From: Thermoleophilia bacterium
Lineage (GTDB): Bacteria; Actinomycetota; Thermoleophilia; Gaiellales; Gaiellaceae
Direction of reading: 5' to 3'
NCBI GenBank assembly: GCA_025933895.1
Contig: JAICZB010000144.1
Span: 1 to 6,567, forward strand
DNA: 6,567 nt
Made by a program: the position numbers and the translations under genes. Shown here piece by piece: positions 1 through 5,353 of this stretch. Numbering within the stretch: the stretch's first letter is position 1; each line of letters begins with the position of its first letter. A model generated the notes under the pieces. That model made no database searches. It was not told where the DNA came from and worked only from the letters and a program-made list of their open reading frames with translations.

Positions 1-501
1 CCCGCGCTGCCGGCGCTCGTCGGCGCCGAAGCGGTTGATCGGCTCCCAGATCGAGATCCGGCCGCCGGGACGGAGCGCGCGCGCGAACTCGGCGAACGCT
101 CCGGCTTTCTCCTTCACGTAGATCAGGACGGAGCGCGTCGTGACGACGTCGACGGACTCGTCCTCGATCGACGCGAGCTCGTCGGCCGAGGCTTCGACGA
201 AGCGGCAGCGCTCGAGCATGCCGAGCTCGGTCGCCGCCTCGCGGCAGAAATCCAGGAGATCCGTGGAAACGTCGCTGAAGATCACGCTCCCCGCGCCTCG
301 CTCGAGGGCGCCGAATCCGATCAACCCCTCGCCGCAGCCGACGTCGAGCAGCGTCTCGCCCTCGCGCAGCTCCGCGCGGCAGAGGACCCCGTCGCGGGTT
401 TCCGCCAGCTTCGCGAGCATCTCCTCACGAACCTCGGGGTCTCCGCCGAAGCGACGCTCCGCCAGCCACTCCGCCCACCGATCGCGCGCCACCGAGCTCA
501 T
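1..501 (-). CDS. Class I SAM-dependent methyltransferase, 3' end outside the window
   Basis: The reading frame is open from an ATG at 501 to the left edge, giving the first 167 residues; the C-terminus is missing. The N-terminal ~45 residues are helical and charged. The Rossmann-fold SAM-binding signature follows: motif I LLDVGCGEG at residues 51-59, an acidic residue ending strand 2 (SDVS, D77) that would bind the ribose hydroxyls, ADEL at 106-109 near the adenine, DVVTTRSVLIYV at 118-129 for strand 4, and LRPGG at 143-147 before strand 5. This pattern supports a soluble small-molecule methyltransferase of the Methyltransf_11/25 type; the substrate cannot be read from the sequence. An AGGGAAG Shine-Dalgarno lies about 8 bases upstream of the ATG. 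The gene is divergent from the hydratase with only 30 bases between start codons, so its promoter probably overlaps the neighbour's 5' end. The fold assignment is firm, the role unknown. Confidence 0.93.
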   Translation of the reverse strand, partial: MSSVARDRWAEWLAERRFGGDPEVREEMLAKLAETRDGVLCRAELREGETLLDVGCGEGLIGFGALERGAGSVIFSDVSTDLLDFCREAATELGMLERCRFVEASADELASIEDESVDVVTTRSVLIYVKEKAGAFAEFARALRPGGRISIWEPINRFGADERRQRG

Positions 502-517
502 GGCGGCATCTTCCCTC

Positions 518-523
518 TAAGCT
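518..523 (+). promoter_or_regulatory. Candidate -10 hexamer of a leaderless hydratase transcript
   Basis: TAAGCT sits 8 bases before the GTG at 532. There is no Shine-Dalgarno-like purine run in front of that GTG. The TANNNT pattern at this distance fits a -10 element for a transcript that begins at or next to the start codon. I see no convincing -35 box. The hexamer is short, so this is weak evidence taken alone. Confidence 0.35.
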
Positions 524-531
524 CCCGCCTC

Positions 532-1278
532 GTGCCCTCGAACCTGCGCACGGAGCGGGACGGCGACGTCCTCCGCATCACGTTCACTCGTCCCGACCGG
601 CGCAACGCGTTCGACGCGGCGCTGATCGCGGAGCTCGCGGAGGCGTTCGTCGGCGTGGGTCGCGCCCGTGCAGTGGTGCTCGCCGGCGACGGGCCGAGCT
701 TCTCCGCCGGCGCCGACGTCGGCTGGATGCGCTCGTCCGTCGACCTCTCGTACGACGAGAACGTCGCGGACGCGAACGCGCTGCGCGCGATGCTCGAGGC
801 GATCGACGGCTGCCCCGCGCCGGTCGTCGCGCGCGTGCAGGGGCACGCGCTCGGCGGCGGAGCCGGACTCGTCGCGGCCGCGGACATCGCCGTCGCGGCG
901 CCCGACGCGGTCTTCGCGTTCTCGGAGGTGAAGCTCGGGATCATCCCCGCCGTCATCTCGCCGTTCGCCCTGGCGCGGATCGGGCAGGGTGCGGCGCGGC
1001 GCTACTTCGTCACCGGCGAGCGCTTCGACGCCGACACCGCGCTCCGGATCGGCCTCGTGCACGAGGTCGCGGAGGATCTCGACACGGCGGTCGAGCGGGT
1101 CGTCGGCGAGCTCCTCTCCGCGAGCCCGCAGGCGGCACGCTGGGCGAAGCGGCTCGTGCGCGAGCGCCCCGACGGACCCGAGACCGCACGCTGGATCGCC
1201 GAGCGGCGCACGAGCGAAGAGGGCCAGGAAGGCCTGCGGGCGTTCCTCGAGAAGCGCCCGCCGAGCTGGCGCTCCTGA
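532..1278 (+). CDS. liuC: Enoyl-CoA hydratase/isomerase family protein, probable 3-methylglutaconyl-CoA hydratase (LiuC-like)
   Basis: This 248-residue protein of the crotonase superfamily would hydrate an enoyl-CoA in the cytoplasm. The first oxyanion-hole segment is FSAGADVGWM at residues 57-66 and the second is GHALGGGAG at 104-112. The equivalent of the second catalytic glutamate is E132 in FSEVKLG. The position that carries the first catalytic glutamate in classical hydratases is glycine here (G112). This G/E pattern, the GWM after the first loop, and the stretch GIIPAVISPF (136-145) followed by AARRYFVTGERFD are, from memory of the family, typical of LiuC-type methylglutaconyl-CoA hydratases, which convert the product of methylcrotonyl-CoA carboxylase into HMG-CoA during leucine breakdown. 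The GTG at 532 is the only sensible start in frame. A MEDS gene follows after 40 bases. The crotonase assignment is firm; LiuC is likely but another short-chain enoyl-CoA hydratase is possible. Confidence 0.9.
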   Translation: MPSNLRTERDGDVLRITFTRPDRRNAFDAALIAELAEAFVGVGRARAVVLAGDGPSFSAGADVGWMRSSVDLSYDENVADANALRAMLEAIDGCPAPVVARVQGHALGGGAGLVAAADIAVAAPDAVFAFSEVKLGIIPAVISPFALARIGQGAARRYFVTGERFDADTALRIGLVHEVAEDLDTAVERVVGELLSASPQAARWAKRLVRERPDGPETARWIAERRTSEEGQEGLRAFLEKRPPSWRS

Positions 1279-1303
1279 AGGGAGTAGCTCGAGCCGATCT
1301 GGG

Positions 1304-1309
1304 TACGCT
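1304..1309 (+). promoter_or_regulatory. Candidate -10 hexamer before the MEDS gene
   Basis: TACGCT matches TANNNT and ends 9 bases before the ATG at 1319. The only good purine run, GAAGGGAG near 1278-1284, is too far upstream to serve this ATG. A leaderless transcript starting near the ATG is plausible. Read-through from the hydratase gene is an alternative. Confidence 0.3.
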
Positions 1310-1318
1310 GCGATCGAG

Positions 1319-2092
1319 ATGAGCTGGTCGACGTTCCTCGAGAGCGCGCCTCCGGCCGGGCACGGGGTGCAGGTCTACCTCGAGCTCGACGAGCTCTCCG
1401 TCACCGTCGGCAGCTTCCTCGACGCCGGCTTCCAGGCCGGCGAGCCGGCGCTCGTCATCGCCACCGCCGACCACTGGGACGTGTTCCGGACCGAGCTCGA
1501 GCGGCGGGGCCACGACGTCGATCAGCTGCAGAGACAGGGTCTGCTCACCAGCTGCGAGGCGCACGAGACGCTTGCGGCGTTCATGGACGGTGACGTCCCG
1601 TCGCCGGGGCGTTTCGAGGAGGTCGTCGGCAACACGGTCGACCGGATCGCTCGCGGCTTCCCCCACAGGACCGTTCGCGCCTTCGGCGAGATGGTCGACG
1701 TGCTCTTCCAGCGTGGCCACAAGGCCGCAGCTGTCGCGCTCGAAGACCTCTGGAACGGCCTGTTCGAGACGCGCAGGTTCGCGCTGCTGTGTGCGTACGA
1801 GCTCGACGTCTTCGATCTCGACGCACAGACCTCCGCGCTGCCCGAGATCGTCCACGCCCACACGCACCCGCTGACGGTGGCCGAACCGGCGCGGCTGTCG
1901 GCGGCCGTCCACGAGACGCTCACCGCCGTCCTCGGCTCGGATGCGGCTGCACGGATCTACCTTCGCGTGGCGGAAGAGGTTCCGCGCACCGCACTCCCCC
2001 GCGCCCAGGCCGTTCTCATGTGGCTCAGCCGCCACCAGCCGGCGACTGCGCAGCGCGTGCTGCAGGGCGCGCGCGCCCGCTACGCCGGCTAG
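1319..2092 (+). CDS. Stand-alone MEDS (DcmR-type sensory) domain protein
   Basis: The product has 257 residues. Residues ~14-166 match the MEDS domain (MEthanogen/methylotroph DcmR Sensory): the opening HGVQVYLELDEL (15-26), the helix GSFLDAGFQAGEPALVIAT (31-49), a GLL strand at 74-76, RAFGEMVDVLFQRG (120-133) with the conserved GEM, and the closing helix and strand WNGLF...RRFALLCAYELD (145-163). The domain is a RecA-like fold used as a sensory input, named from the DcmR regulator of dichloromethane use; its ligand is generally not known. It usually precedes a kinase, STAS or DNA-binding part. Here residues ~167-257 are a helical tail with VHAHTHP at 178-184 and no output domain I recognise. 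No signal peptide or membrane helix is visible, so it is probably cytoplasmic. The upstream frame offers no other start. The stop overlaps the zur stop on the other strand. The domain call is firm; the role is unknown. Confidence 0.85.
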   Translation: MSWSTFLESAPPAGHGVQVYLELDELSVTVGSFLDAGFQAGEPALVIATADHWDVFRTELERRGHDVDQLQRQGLLTSCEAHETLAAFMDGDVPSPGRFEEVVGNTVDRIARGFPHRTVRAFGEMVDVLFQRGHKAAAVALEDLWNGLFETRRFALLCAYELDVFDLDAQTSALPEIVHAHTHPLTVAEPARLSAAVHETLTAVLGSDAAARIYLRVAEEVPRTALPRAQAVLMWLSRHQPATAQRVLQGARARYAG

Positions 2093-2511
2093 CGGCAGTC
2101 GGCGCAGAGGCCGACGATCTCGACGCGGTGGTCGGTCGCGACGAAGCCGTGCTGCTTCGCGGCCGCGGCGACCCAGTCGTCGAGCCCGCATTCCTGGATC
2201 TCGACCACGCGATGGCACCGCTCGCACAGCAGGTGGTGGTGATGCGCGTCCCCGCACAGCCGGTAGCACTGCTCGCCGCCGTGGTGTGACAGGACGTCGA
2301 CAACGCCCTTCTCGCTCAGGAGCGCCAGCGTGCGGTAGACGGTCGCCAGCCCGGCGGCCGAGTCGCGTTCGCGCAGCCGGCTCCAGAGCTGCTGCGCCGT
2401 CACGTCGTCGCGCTCTCGCGCCAGCTCCTCGAGCACCTCGAGGCGACGCGGCGTCGCGCGGACGGCGTTCCGTTCGAGCAGCTCCGAGAGGCCTTGCCGC
2501 GGCGCGGGCAC
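2089..2511 (-). CDS. zur: Fur-family transcriptional regulator, Zur type (zinc uptake repressor)
   Basis: A 140-residue zinc-sensing repressor that, with zinc bound, should dimerise on an AT-containing palindrome and block zinc-uptake genes. Numbered from the GTG at 2511: winged helix at ~15-72 (VTAQQLWSRL, recognition helix GLATVYRTLALL at 54-65), hinge SHHGGEQCYRLC, then HHHH at 90-93 and two CxxC pairs (C96/C99 and C136/C139) forming the structural zinc site. C86 in YRLC, just before the histidine run, is the position that in actinobacterial Zur proteins supplies a cysteine to the sensory zinc site and favours Zur over Fur. A GTG at 2517 would add two residues. I prefer 2511 because AGGA lies 8 bases upstream of it and a TAGGAT hexamer ends 7 bases upstream, both too close to 2517. 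It is divergent from a ZIP transporter, which fits zinc control. Fur or PerR is less likely. Confidence 0.9.
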   Translation of the reverse strand: MPAPRQGLSELLERNAVRATPRRLEVLEELARERDDVTAQQLWSRLRERDSAAGLATVYRTLALLSEKGVVDVLSHHGGEQCYRLCGDAHHHHLLCERCHRVVEIQECGLDDWVAAAAKQHGFVATDHRVEIVGLCADCR

Positions 2512-2518
2512 GGGCACT

Positions 2519-2524
2519 ATCCTA
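2519..2524 (-). promoter_or_regulatory. Candidate -10 hexamer of zur
   Basis: On the minus strand this reads TAGGAT, matching TANNNT, and ends 7 bases before the preferred GTG at 2511. The matching -35 position falls inside the palindrome at 2539-2557, so a bound repressor would block polymerase. The AGGA within it could act instead as a Shine-Dalgarno for the same GTG; the two readings cannot be separated by eye. Confidence 0.4.
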
Positions 2525-2538
2525 GCCAGCGTGCGAAT

Positions 2539-2557
2539 GAGAACCGTTATCGTTCTC
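2539..2557. promoter_or_regulatory. Candidate Zur operator (19-base palindrome) between zur and the ZIP gene
   Basis: The arms GAGAAC (2539-2544) and GTTCTC (2552-2557) are perfect reverse complements around the 7-base spacer CGTTATC. Counting about the central T at 2548, 7 of 9 pairs match. The local sequence AATGAGAACCGTTATCGTT resembles actinobacterial Zur boxes of the general form TGAAAA-N-rich-TTTTCA. It is the only AT-containing palindrome in the short divergent gap, and lies between -10-like hexamers pointing left (2519-2524) and right (2562-2567). One Zur dimer or a pair of dimers here would control both genes. The site is seen in the sequence; its binding by Zur is inferred from context. 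Confidence 0.65.
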
Positions 2558-2561
2558 GCTC

Positions 2562-2567
2562 TAGGCG
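2562..2567 (+). promoter_or_regulatory. Weak candidate -10 hexamer of the ZIP transporter gene
   Basis: TAGGCG ends 7 bases before the GTG at 2575. It lacks the final T of TANNNT, so it is a weaker match than the hexamers before the other genes. Its -35 position would overlap the palindrome at 2539-2557. Confidence 0.25.
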
Positions 2568-2574
2568 TCGAGCC

Positions 2575-3309
2575 GTGAGCCTGCCCTGGCTGGCCCTGCC
2601 ACTTGCTCTGGCCACCGCCCTCTCGACCACGCTGGGCGGGCTGGCCGCGATGAGGCTGGCCGGCCGGCTAGGCGACGTCATAGCGCTCTCCGGCGGAGTG
2701 GTGGTGGCCATCGCTCTCCTGGATGTCCTGCCGGAGGCCGAGCGCGAACTCGGCCGGCCGGAGCGGGTCTCGCTACTTGTGGCCTTGGGCTTCGTCCTCT
2801 TCTTCCTGGCCAACCGCCTCCTGGTCCTCCATCACCGCGACGACTCCGACCAGGCCCGCGCCCACGGTCGGGTCGGGGCCATGGGGGCCTTGGCCCTCTC
2901 GGCCCACTCGGCCGTCGACGGGCTGGGGATCGGCCTGGCCCTCCACCTCTCCCTGGGCACCGGTCTTCTGGTCTTCGCCGCCGTGGCCAGCCACGACTTC
3001 GCCGACGGGCTGAACACCGTCTCCTTCATCCTCCGCCAGGGCGGGGGCCGGCGACAGGCCCTGCGCTGGCTGGCGGTGGACGCGACAGCGCCGATCGCCG
3101 GCGCTGCGGTCGGGGCCTCGCTCTCGATCTCGGCCCACGGGCTCGGAGCTCTCTTGGCTCTCTACGTCGGCTTGTTCCTCTTCCTCGGGGCCTCCGACCT
3201 CCTGCCCGAGGCCCACGAGCATCCCTCGCGGCTGCGGGTGGCTCTGACCGTGGCCGGCTTCGCTTTCATCGCCCTCGTGGTCTGGCTGGCCGGGCTGGGC
3301 GGCGTGTGA
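2575..3309 (+). CDS. ZIP-family metal transporter (probable zinc importer)
   Basis: A 244-residue inner-membrane protein with eight likely helices (about 4-26, 35-53, 64-85, 101-123, 127-150, 164-186, 188-208, 221-241), the ZIP layout. The metal-site helices carry HSAVDG (H111, D115) in helix 4 and HDFADGLN (H140, D144, N147) in helix 5. These match the HNxxEG/HxxxEG motifs of ZIP proteins but with Asp in place of Glu in both. DVLPEAE (50-56) and DLLPEAHEH (208-216) are also ZIP-like. A His-containing loop (HH at 86-87, H97) joins helices 3 and 4. Zinc is the most likely cargo because a Zur-type gene and a Zur-like operator lie directly upstream; iron or manganese cannot be excluded. The frame is open upstream to 2494, but that extension is Arg-rich and would cross the operator, so I chose the GTG at 2575. 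Codon use is unlike its neighbours: about 30 GCC, 6 GCG and 7 GCT alanine codons, which hints at transfer. Confidence 0.88.
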   Translation: MSLPWLALPLALATALSTTLGGLAAMRLAGRLGDVIALSGGVVVAIALLDVLPEAERELGRPERVSLLVALGFVLFFLANRLLVLHHRDDSDQARAHGRVGAMGALALSAHSAVDGLGIGLALHLSLGTGLLVFAAVASHDFADGLNTVSFILRQGGGRRQALRWLAVDATAPIAGAAVGASLSISAHGLGALLALYVGLFLFLGASDLLPEAHEHPSRLRVALTVAGFAFIALVVWLAGLGGV

Positions 3310-3349
3310 CGCGGCGCGGCGGCCCGGATGTCGACTGGAGCCGAGGGTG

Positions 3350-3649
3350 TCAGAGCCGCTTGATCTCGAGCCCGCCGCGGCGGATGTGGGCGGTGAGGTA
3401 GCGGACGCCGTCCGGGCCCGCGAGGAGACGGCGGCGCGAGCCCTTCTCGACGATCGTCGCCTCCCCGGCACCGAGCTCGCGTGACTCGCCGTCCTCTGTC
3501 AGCGTCAGCGACCCGGTCAGGACGACGTAGAGGACGTCGCGCTCCTCGTTCACGTGCTCGGCCGGCCCGTTCCCTGCCGGCCACTCGAGCAGGGTCGCGT
3601 TGAGGTCGGTGCTCGCGGCGCCCCAGACCGGGCCCCCTGCCGGAGGCAT
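3350..3649 (-). CDS. Small single-domain cupin protein
   Basis: A 99-residue protein with one cupin barrel. Cupin motif 1 is seen as GNGPAEHVNEERDVLYVVLTG (residues 26-46), with H32, N34 and E36 where the classical motif has H-x-H and E; the turn glycine is G46. The motif 2 region GAGEATIVEKGSRRRLLAG (60-78) keeps the EKGS turn but has arginines where the metal-binding histidine normally sits; H88 is farther along. Metal binding is therefore doubtful and no enzyme activity can be assigned; ligand binding or a non-catalytic role is possible. The ATG overlaps the TGA of the upstream SpoIID gene by one base (TGATG), so translation is probably coupled. The frame stays open upstream inside that gene, but only this ATG gives a cupin-like N-terminus. 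It converges on the ZIP gene with 40 bases between stops and no clear terminator hairpin. Confidence 0.82.
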   Translation of the reverse strand: MPPAGGPVWGAASTDLNATLLEWPAGNGPAEHVNEERDVLYVVLTGSLTLTEDGESRELGAGEATIVEKGSRRRLLAGPDGVRYLTAHIRRGGLEIKRL

Positions 3650-5247
3650 CAGTTCCCGAAGCTCTGGAGCATCCGCCGCGTCACGCGCAGCGACGTCTGG
3701 GCGGCGGCGAGCCGGCCGGCGGCGACCGTGATCCTGTAGTCGACCGGCCGGAGGGGCAGCGGAGTCCGGAACCTGCCGTCCGAGTCGAGGATCGGATGCG
3801 CGACGACCCGCCACTTCCCGCGCACGAGCCGCCACACGGCGACCGAGGCGTCCGGCCGCGGCGACACCTCACCGGCGATCAGCCGCGGGCTGAGCGCCTG
3901 CACCTGTAGCCGCGGCGCGACCGCCACCGACAGCGACGTCCCGTTCGTGCCGGGCGCGAGCAGACGGAACGCCGTGCTCGCACGGGGCTGAAGGCGAAGC
4001 TGGGTCGCATGCGTGACGCGCTGGACCGTCCGCCAGGCGCCGGTCGGGCTCTTCTGCTGCAGCAGCGCACCTTTCACGTCCGCGGCGCGCGCACCGACCG
4101 TGACGCGGCTGCCGTAGAGGACGTGCGTGCTGCTCGTCGTGAGCCGGAGCTCGCCGATCGAGAACCAGGTGGACAGCAGATGCAGCGACCGCGCGATACC
4201 GGCGGCACTCCTGCTGACGACGGCGCCCGAAGCCAGCCCGAAGCTCACCGACTCGGCACGGAAGCTTGCGTCCCGCACGACCCGCACCGAGTCGACGGCA
4301 CTCCCGAGCCCCAGCCGCGCCGCCAGCCGCGGCCCCGTGAAGCCGAGCGGGCCCCAGTCGTGGTGCGGGGAGTACGTGTCGTAGGGATCCGGCACCGAGC
4401 GCAGGTACGGGAGCGGCGCCGAGCCCGGCCACGCGTCCTGCACCGCCTCGGTGCGTCCGCCGGAGCTCGAGGAGTAGTACGTCCGCGCCACGTGGCCTCC
4501 GTACATCAGGACCTGGCCGAGCGTCGCGTAGACCGCCTGATCGGAGCGCGGGCTCTCCGCCCGGACGCCCCCGTAGACCTGGTCGCTCGTGGTCGGCAGC
4601 AGGTCGTACCAGGAGGCGGGCCGCAGCTGATAGACGGCATAGGAACGCGCCGCGACCGCCTGCGCCTCCAGCGCTGCGAGCGGCCAGTGCGACGGCGACT
4701 CCGACGGGACGACGCCGCGCAGATACGTGTCGAGCGAGAGTCCGTTGACGACCGAGACGCCTCTGCCGCCGCGCAGCGAGAGCGTGCCGTGGTACGCGCG
4801 GCCGTCGAACGTGAGCGGCGCGCGGTCGCACTCCAGCACGGCGAAGTGCCCGAAGGAGAGCCCTCCCCCGTGCTTGCGCACCGGGAAGACAAGCCTCGGC
4901 CCGACGCCGTACGTCCCGGCAGGAAGCGTCCGCGTCAGGCGCCTCCCGTCGGTCACCCGCATCGGCGTCGCGCAGCCGACCGTCACGTTGCTCGCTCCCT
5001 GCGCGAGCAGGACGCGCACGCGCAGCTCGCCGACGCGGCTCATCGCCGTCCCCGGGTAGTAGTGCGAGAGGATCCGGCGGTACTTCCAGCCGTGGAGGGC
5101 ATAGCCGTACGCGCCCCACTGGCTCATGCCGACGCCGTGCCCCCAGCCGTGACCGGTGACGATCAGCGCCGTGCCGGCGCGCGCCGTGCCGGCGGTCGCG
5201 CAGACGACCACGGCGAGTAGCAGGGCCGCCCCCAACCTCAGCCGCAC
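3649..5247 (-). CDS. Secreted SpoIID/LytB-domain protein (putative peptidoglycan lytic enzyme)
   Basis: A 532-residue exported protein. Residues 1-24 are a signal peptide (VRLRLG, hydrophobic core ALLLAVVV, cleavage after ARA); Cys16 lies in the core but lacks a lipobox. The mature protein opens with GHGWGHGVGMSQWGAYGYA (32-50), the SpoIID signature, then HYYPGT. The SpoIID core spans ~73-300: LDTYLRGVVPSESPSHWP (172-189), with E183 at the position of the catalytic glutamate of SpoIID, EAQAVAARSYAVYQ (194-207), and TYYSSSSGGRTE (256-267). B. subtilis SpoIID is a lytic transglycosylase cutting glycan strands stripped of stem peptides; whether this one is active is unknown. Residues ~375-532 form two beta-rich, Ig-like segments (YGSRVTVGARA; SPRPDASVAVWRLVRGKW), perhaps for wall or surface binding. 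The frame runs upstream to 5490 into the neighbour, but the GTG at 5247 is chosen because it has a strong Shine-Dalgarno and starts a clean signal peptide. The cupin gene follows, overlapping by one base. Confidence 0.9.
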   Translation of the reverse strand: MRLRLGAALLLAVVVCATAGTARAGTALIVTGHGWGHGVGMSQWGAYGYALHGWKYRRILSHYYPGTAMSRVGELRVRVLLAQGASNVTVGCATPMRVTDGRRLTRTLPAGTYGVGPRLVFPVRKHGGGLSFGHFAVLECDRAPLTFDGRAYHGTLSLRGGRGVSVVNGLSLDTYLRGVVPSESPSHWPLAALEAQAVAARSYAVYQLRPASWYDLLPTTSDQVYGGVRAESPRSDQAVYATLGQVLMYGGHVARTYYSSSSGGRTEAVQDAWPGSAPLPYLRSVPDPYDTYSPHHDWGPLGFTGPRLAARLGLGSAVDSVRVVRDASFRAESVSFGLASGAVVSRSAAGIARSLHLLSTWFSIGELRLTTSSTHVLYGSRVTVGARAADVKGALLQQKSPTGAWRTVQRVTHATQLRLQPRASTAFRLLAPGTNGTSLSVAVAPRLQVQALSPRLIAGEVSPRPDASVAVWRLVRGKWRVVAHPILDSDGRFRTPLPLRPVDYRITVAAGRLAAAQTSLRVTRRMLQSFGN

Positions 5248-5253
5248 GGCGAT

Positions 5254-5268
5254 CTTCCTTCCTCCTCC
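5254..5268 (-). promoter_or_regulatory. Strong ribosome binding site of the SpoIID-domain gene
   Basis: On the minus strand this is GGAGGAGGAAGGAAG, an uninterrupted purine tract ending 6 bases before the GTG at 5247. It contains several anti-Shine-Dalgarno matches and is the best ribosome binding site in the window. It decides the start codon against the longer frame that enters the biotin carboxylase gene. Confidence 0.8.
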
Positions 5269-5287
5269 AGGGTCGGTCAAACGAGGA

Positions 5288-5293
5288 AGCCTA
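5288..5293 (-). promoter_or_regulatory. Weak candidate -10 hexamer of the SpoIID-domain gene
   Basis: On the minus strand this reads TAGGCT within TCTAGGCTT. A start point about 7 bases on would give a leader of roughly 35 bases that includes the ribosome binding site. The same octamer (AGCCTAGA on the plus strand) recurs at 5336-5343. No -35 box is convincing. Confidence 0.3.
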
Positions 5294-5339
5294 GAGCCGA
5301 ATGCGCGAACTCGCACGAGTCGTTCGGCCAGGCGGAGCC

Positions 5340-5345
5340 TAGACT
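5340..5345 (+). promoter_or_regulatory. Candidate -10 hexamer of a leaderless biotin carboxylase transcript
   Basis: TAGACT ends 8 bases before the ATG at 5354, the same spacing as TAAGCT before the hydratase GTG. There is no Shine-Dalgarno at a usable distance: the nearest GGAG (5334-5337) is 16 bases from the ATG. This favours a transcript starting at or near the ATG. Confidence 0.4.
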
Positions 5346-5353
5346 CACTCGCC

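Noticed and set aside
1010..2269. Long minus-strand open frame opposite the hydratase, MEDS and zur genes
   Set aside because: It is Arg/Ala/Gly-rich with no family motif and lies opposite genes with clear motifs; long antisense frames are expected at this GC content.
2494..2574. N-terminal extension of the ZIP protein by 27 residues
   Set aside because: The extension is Arg-rich, unlike a ZIP N-terminus, overlaps the zur start on the other strand and spans the operator; the GTG at 2575 begins directly at the first membrane helix.
2531..2578. Short 15-codon frame starting GTG and overlapping the ZIP start codon as a possible leader peptide
   Set aside because: It has no Shine-Dalgarno, crosses the palindromic operator, and the peptide has no attenuator-like features; the overlap is likely accidental.
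3310..3349. Bidirectional terminator between the ZIP and cupin genes
   Set aside because: GC-rich, but I find no stable hairpin with a T-run on either strand.
3650..3835. Longer cupin protein starting inside the SpoIID gene
   Set aside because: The added 62 residues are low-complexity and out of frame with a well-supported gene; the ATG at 3649 has the classic stop-start overlap.
4009..5220. Long plus-strand open frame opposite the SpoIID-domain gene
   Set aside because: Low-complexity Arg/Ala/Pro composition without motifs; a shadow of the real gene.
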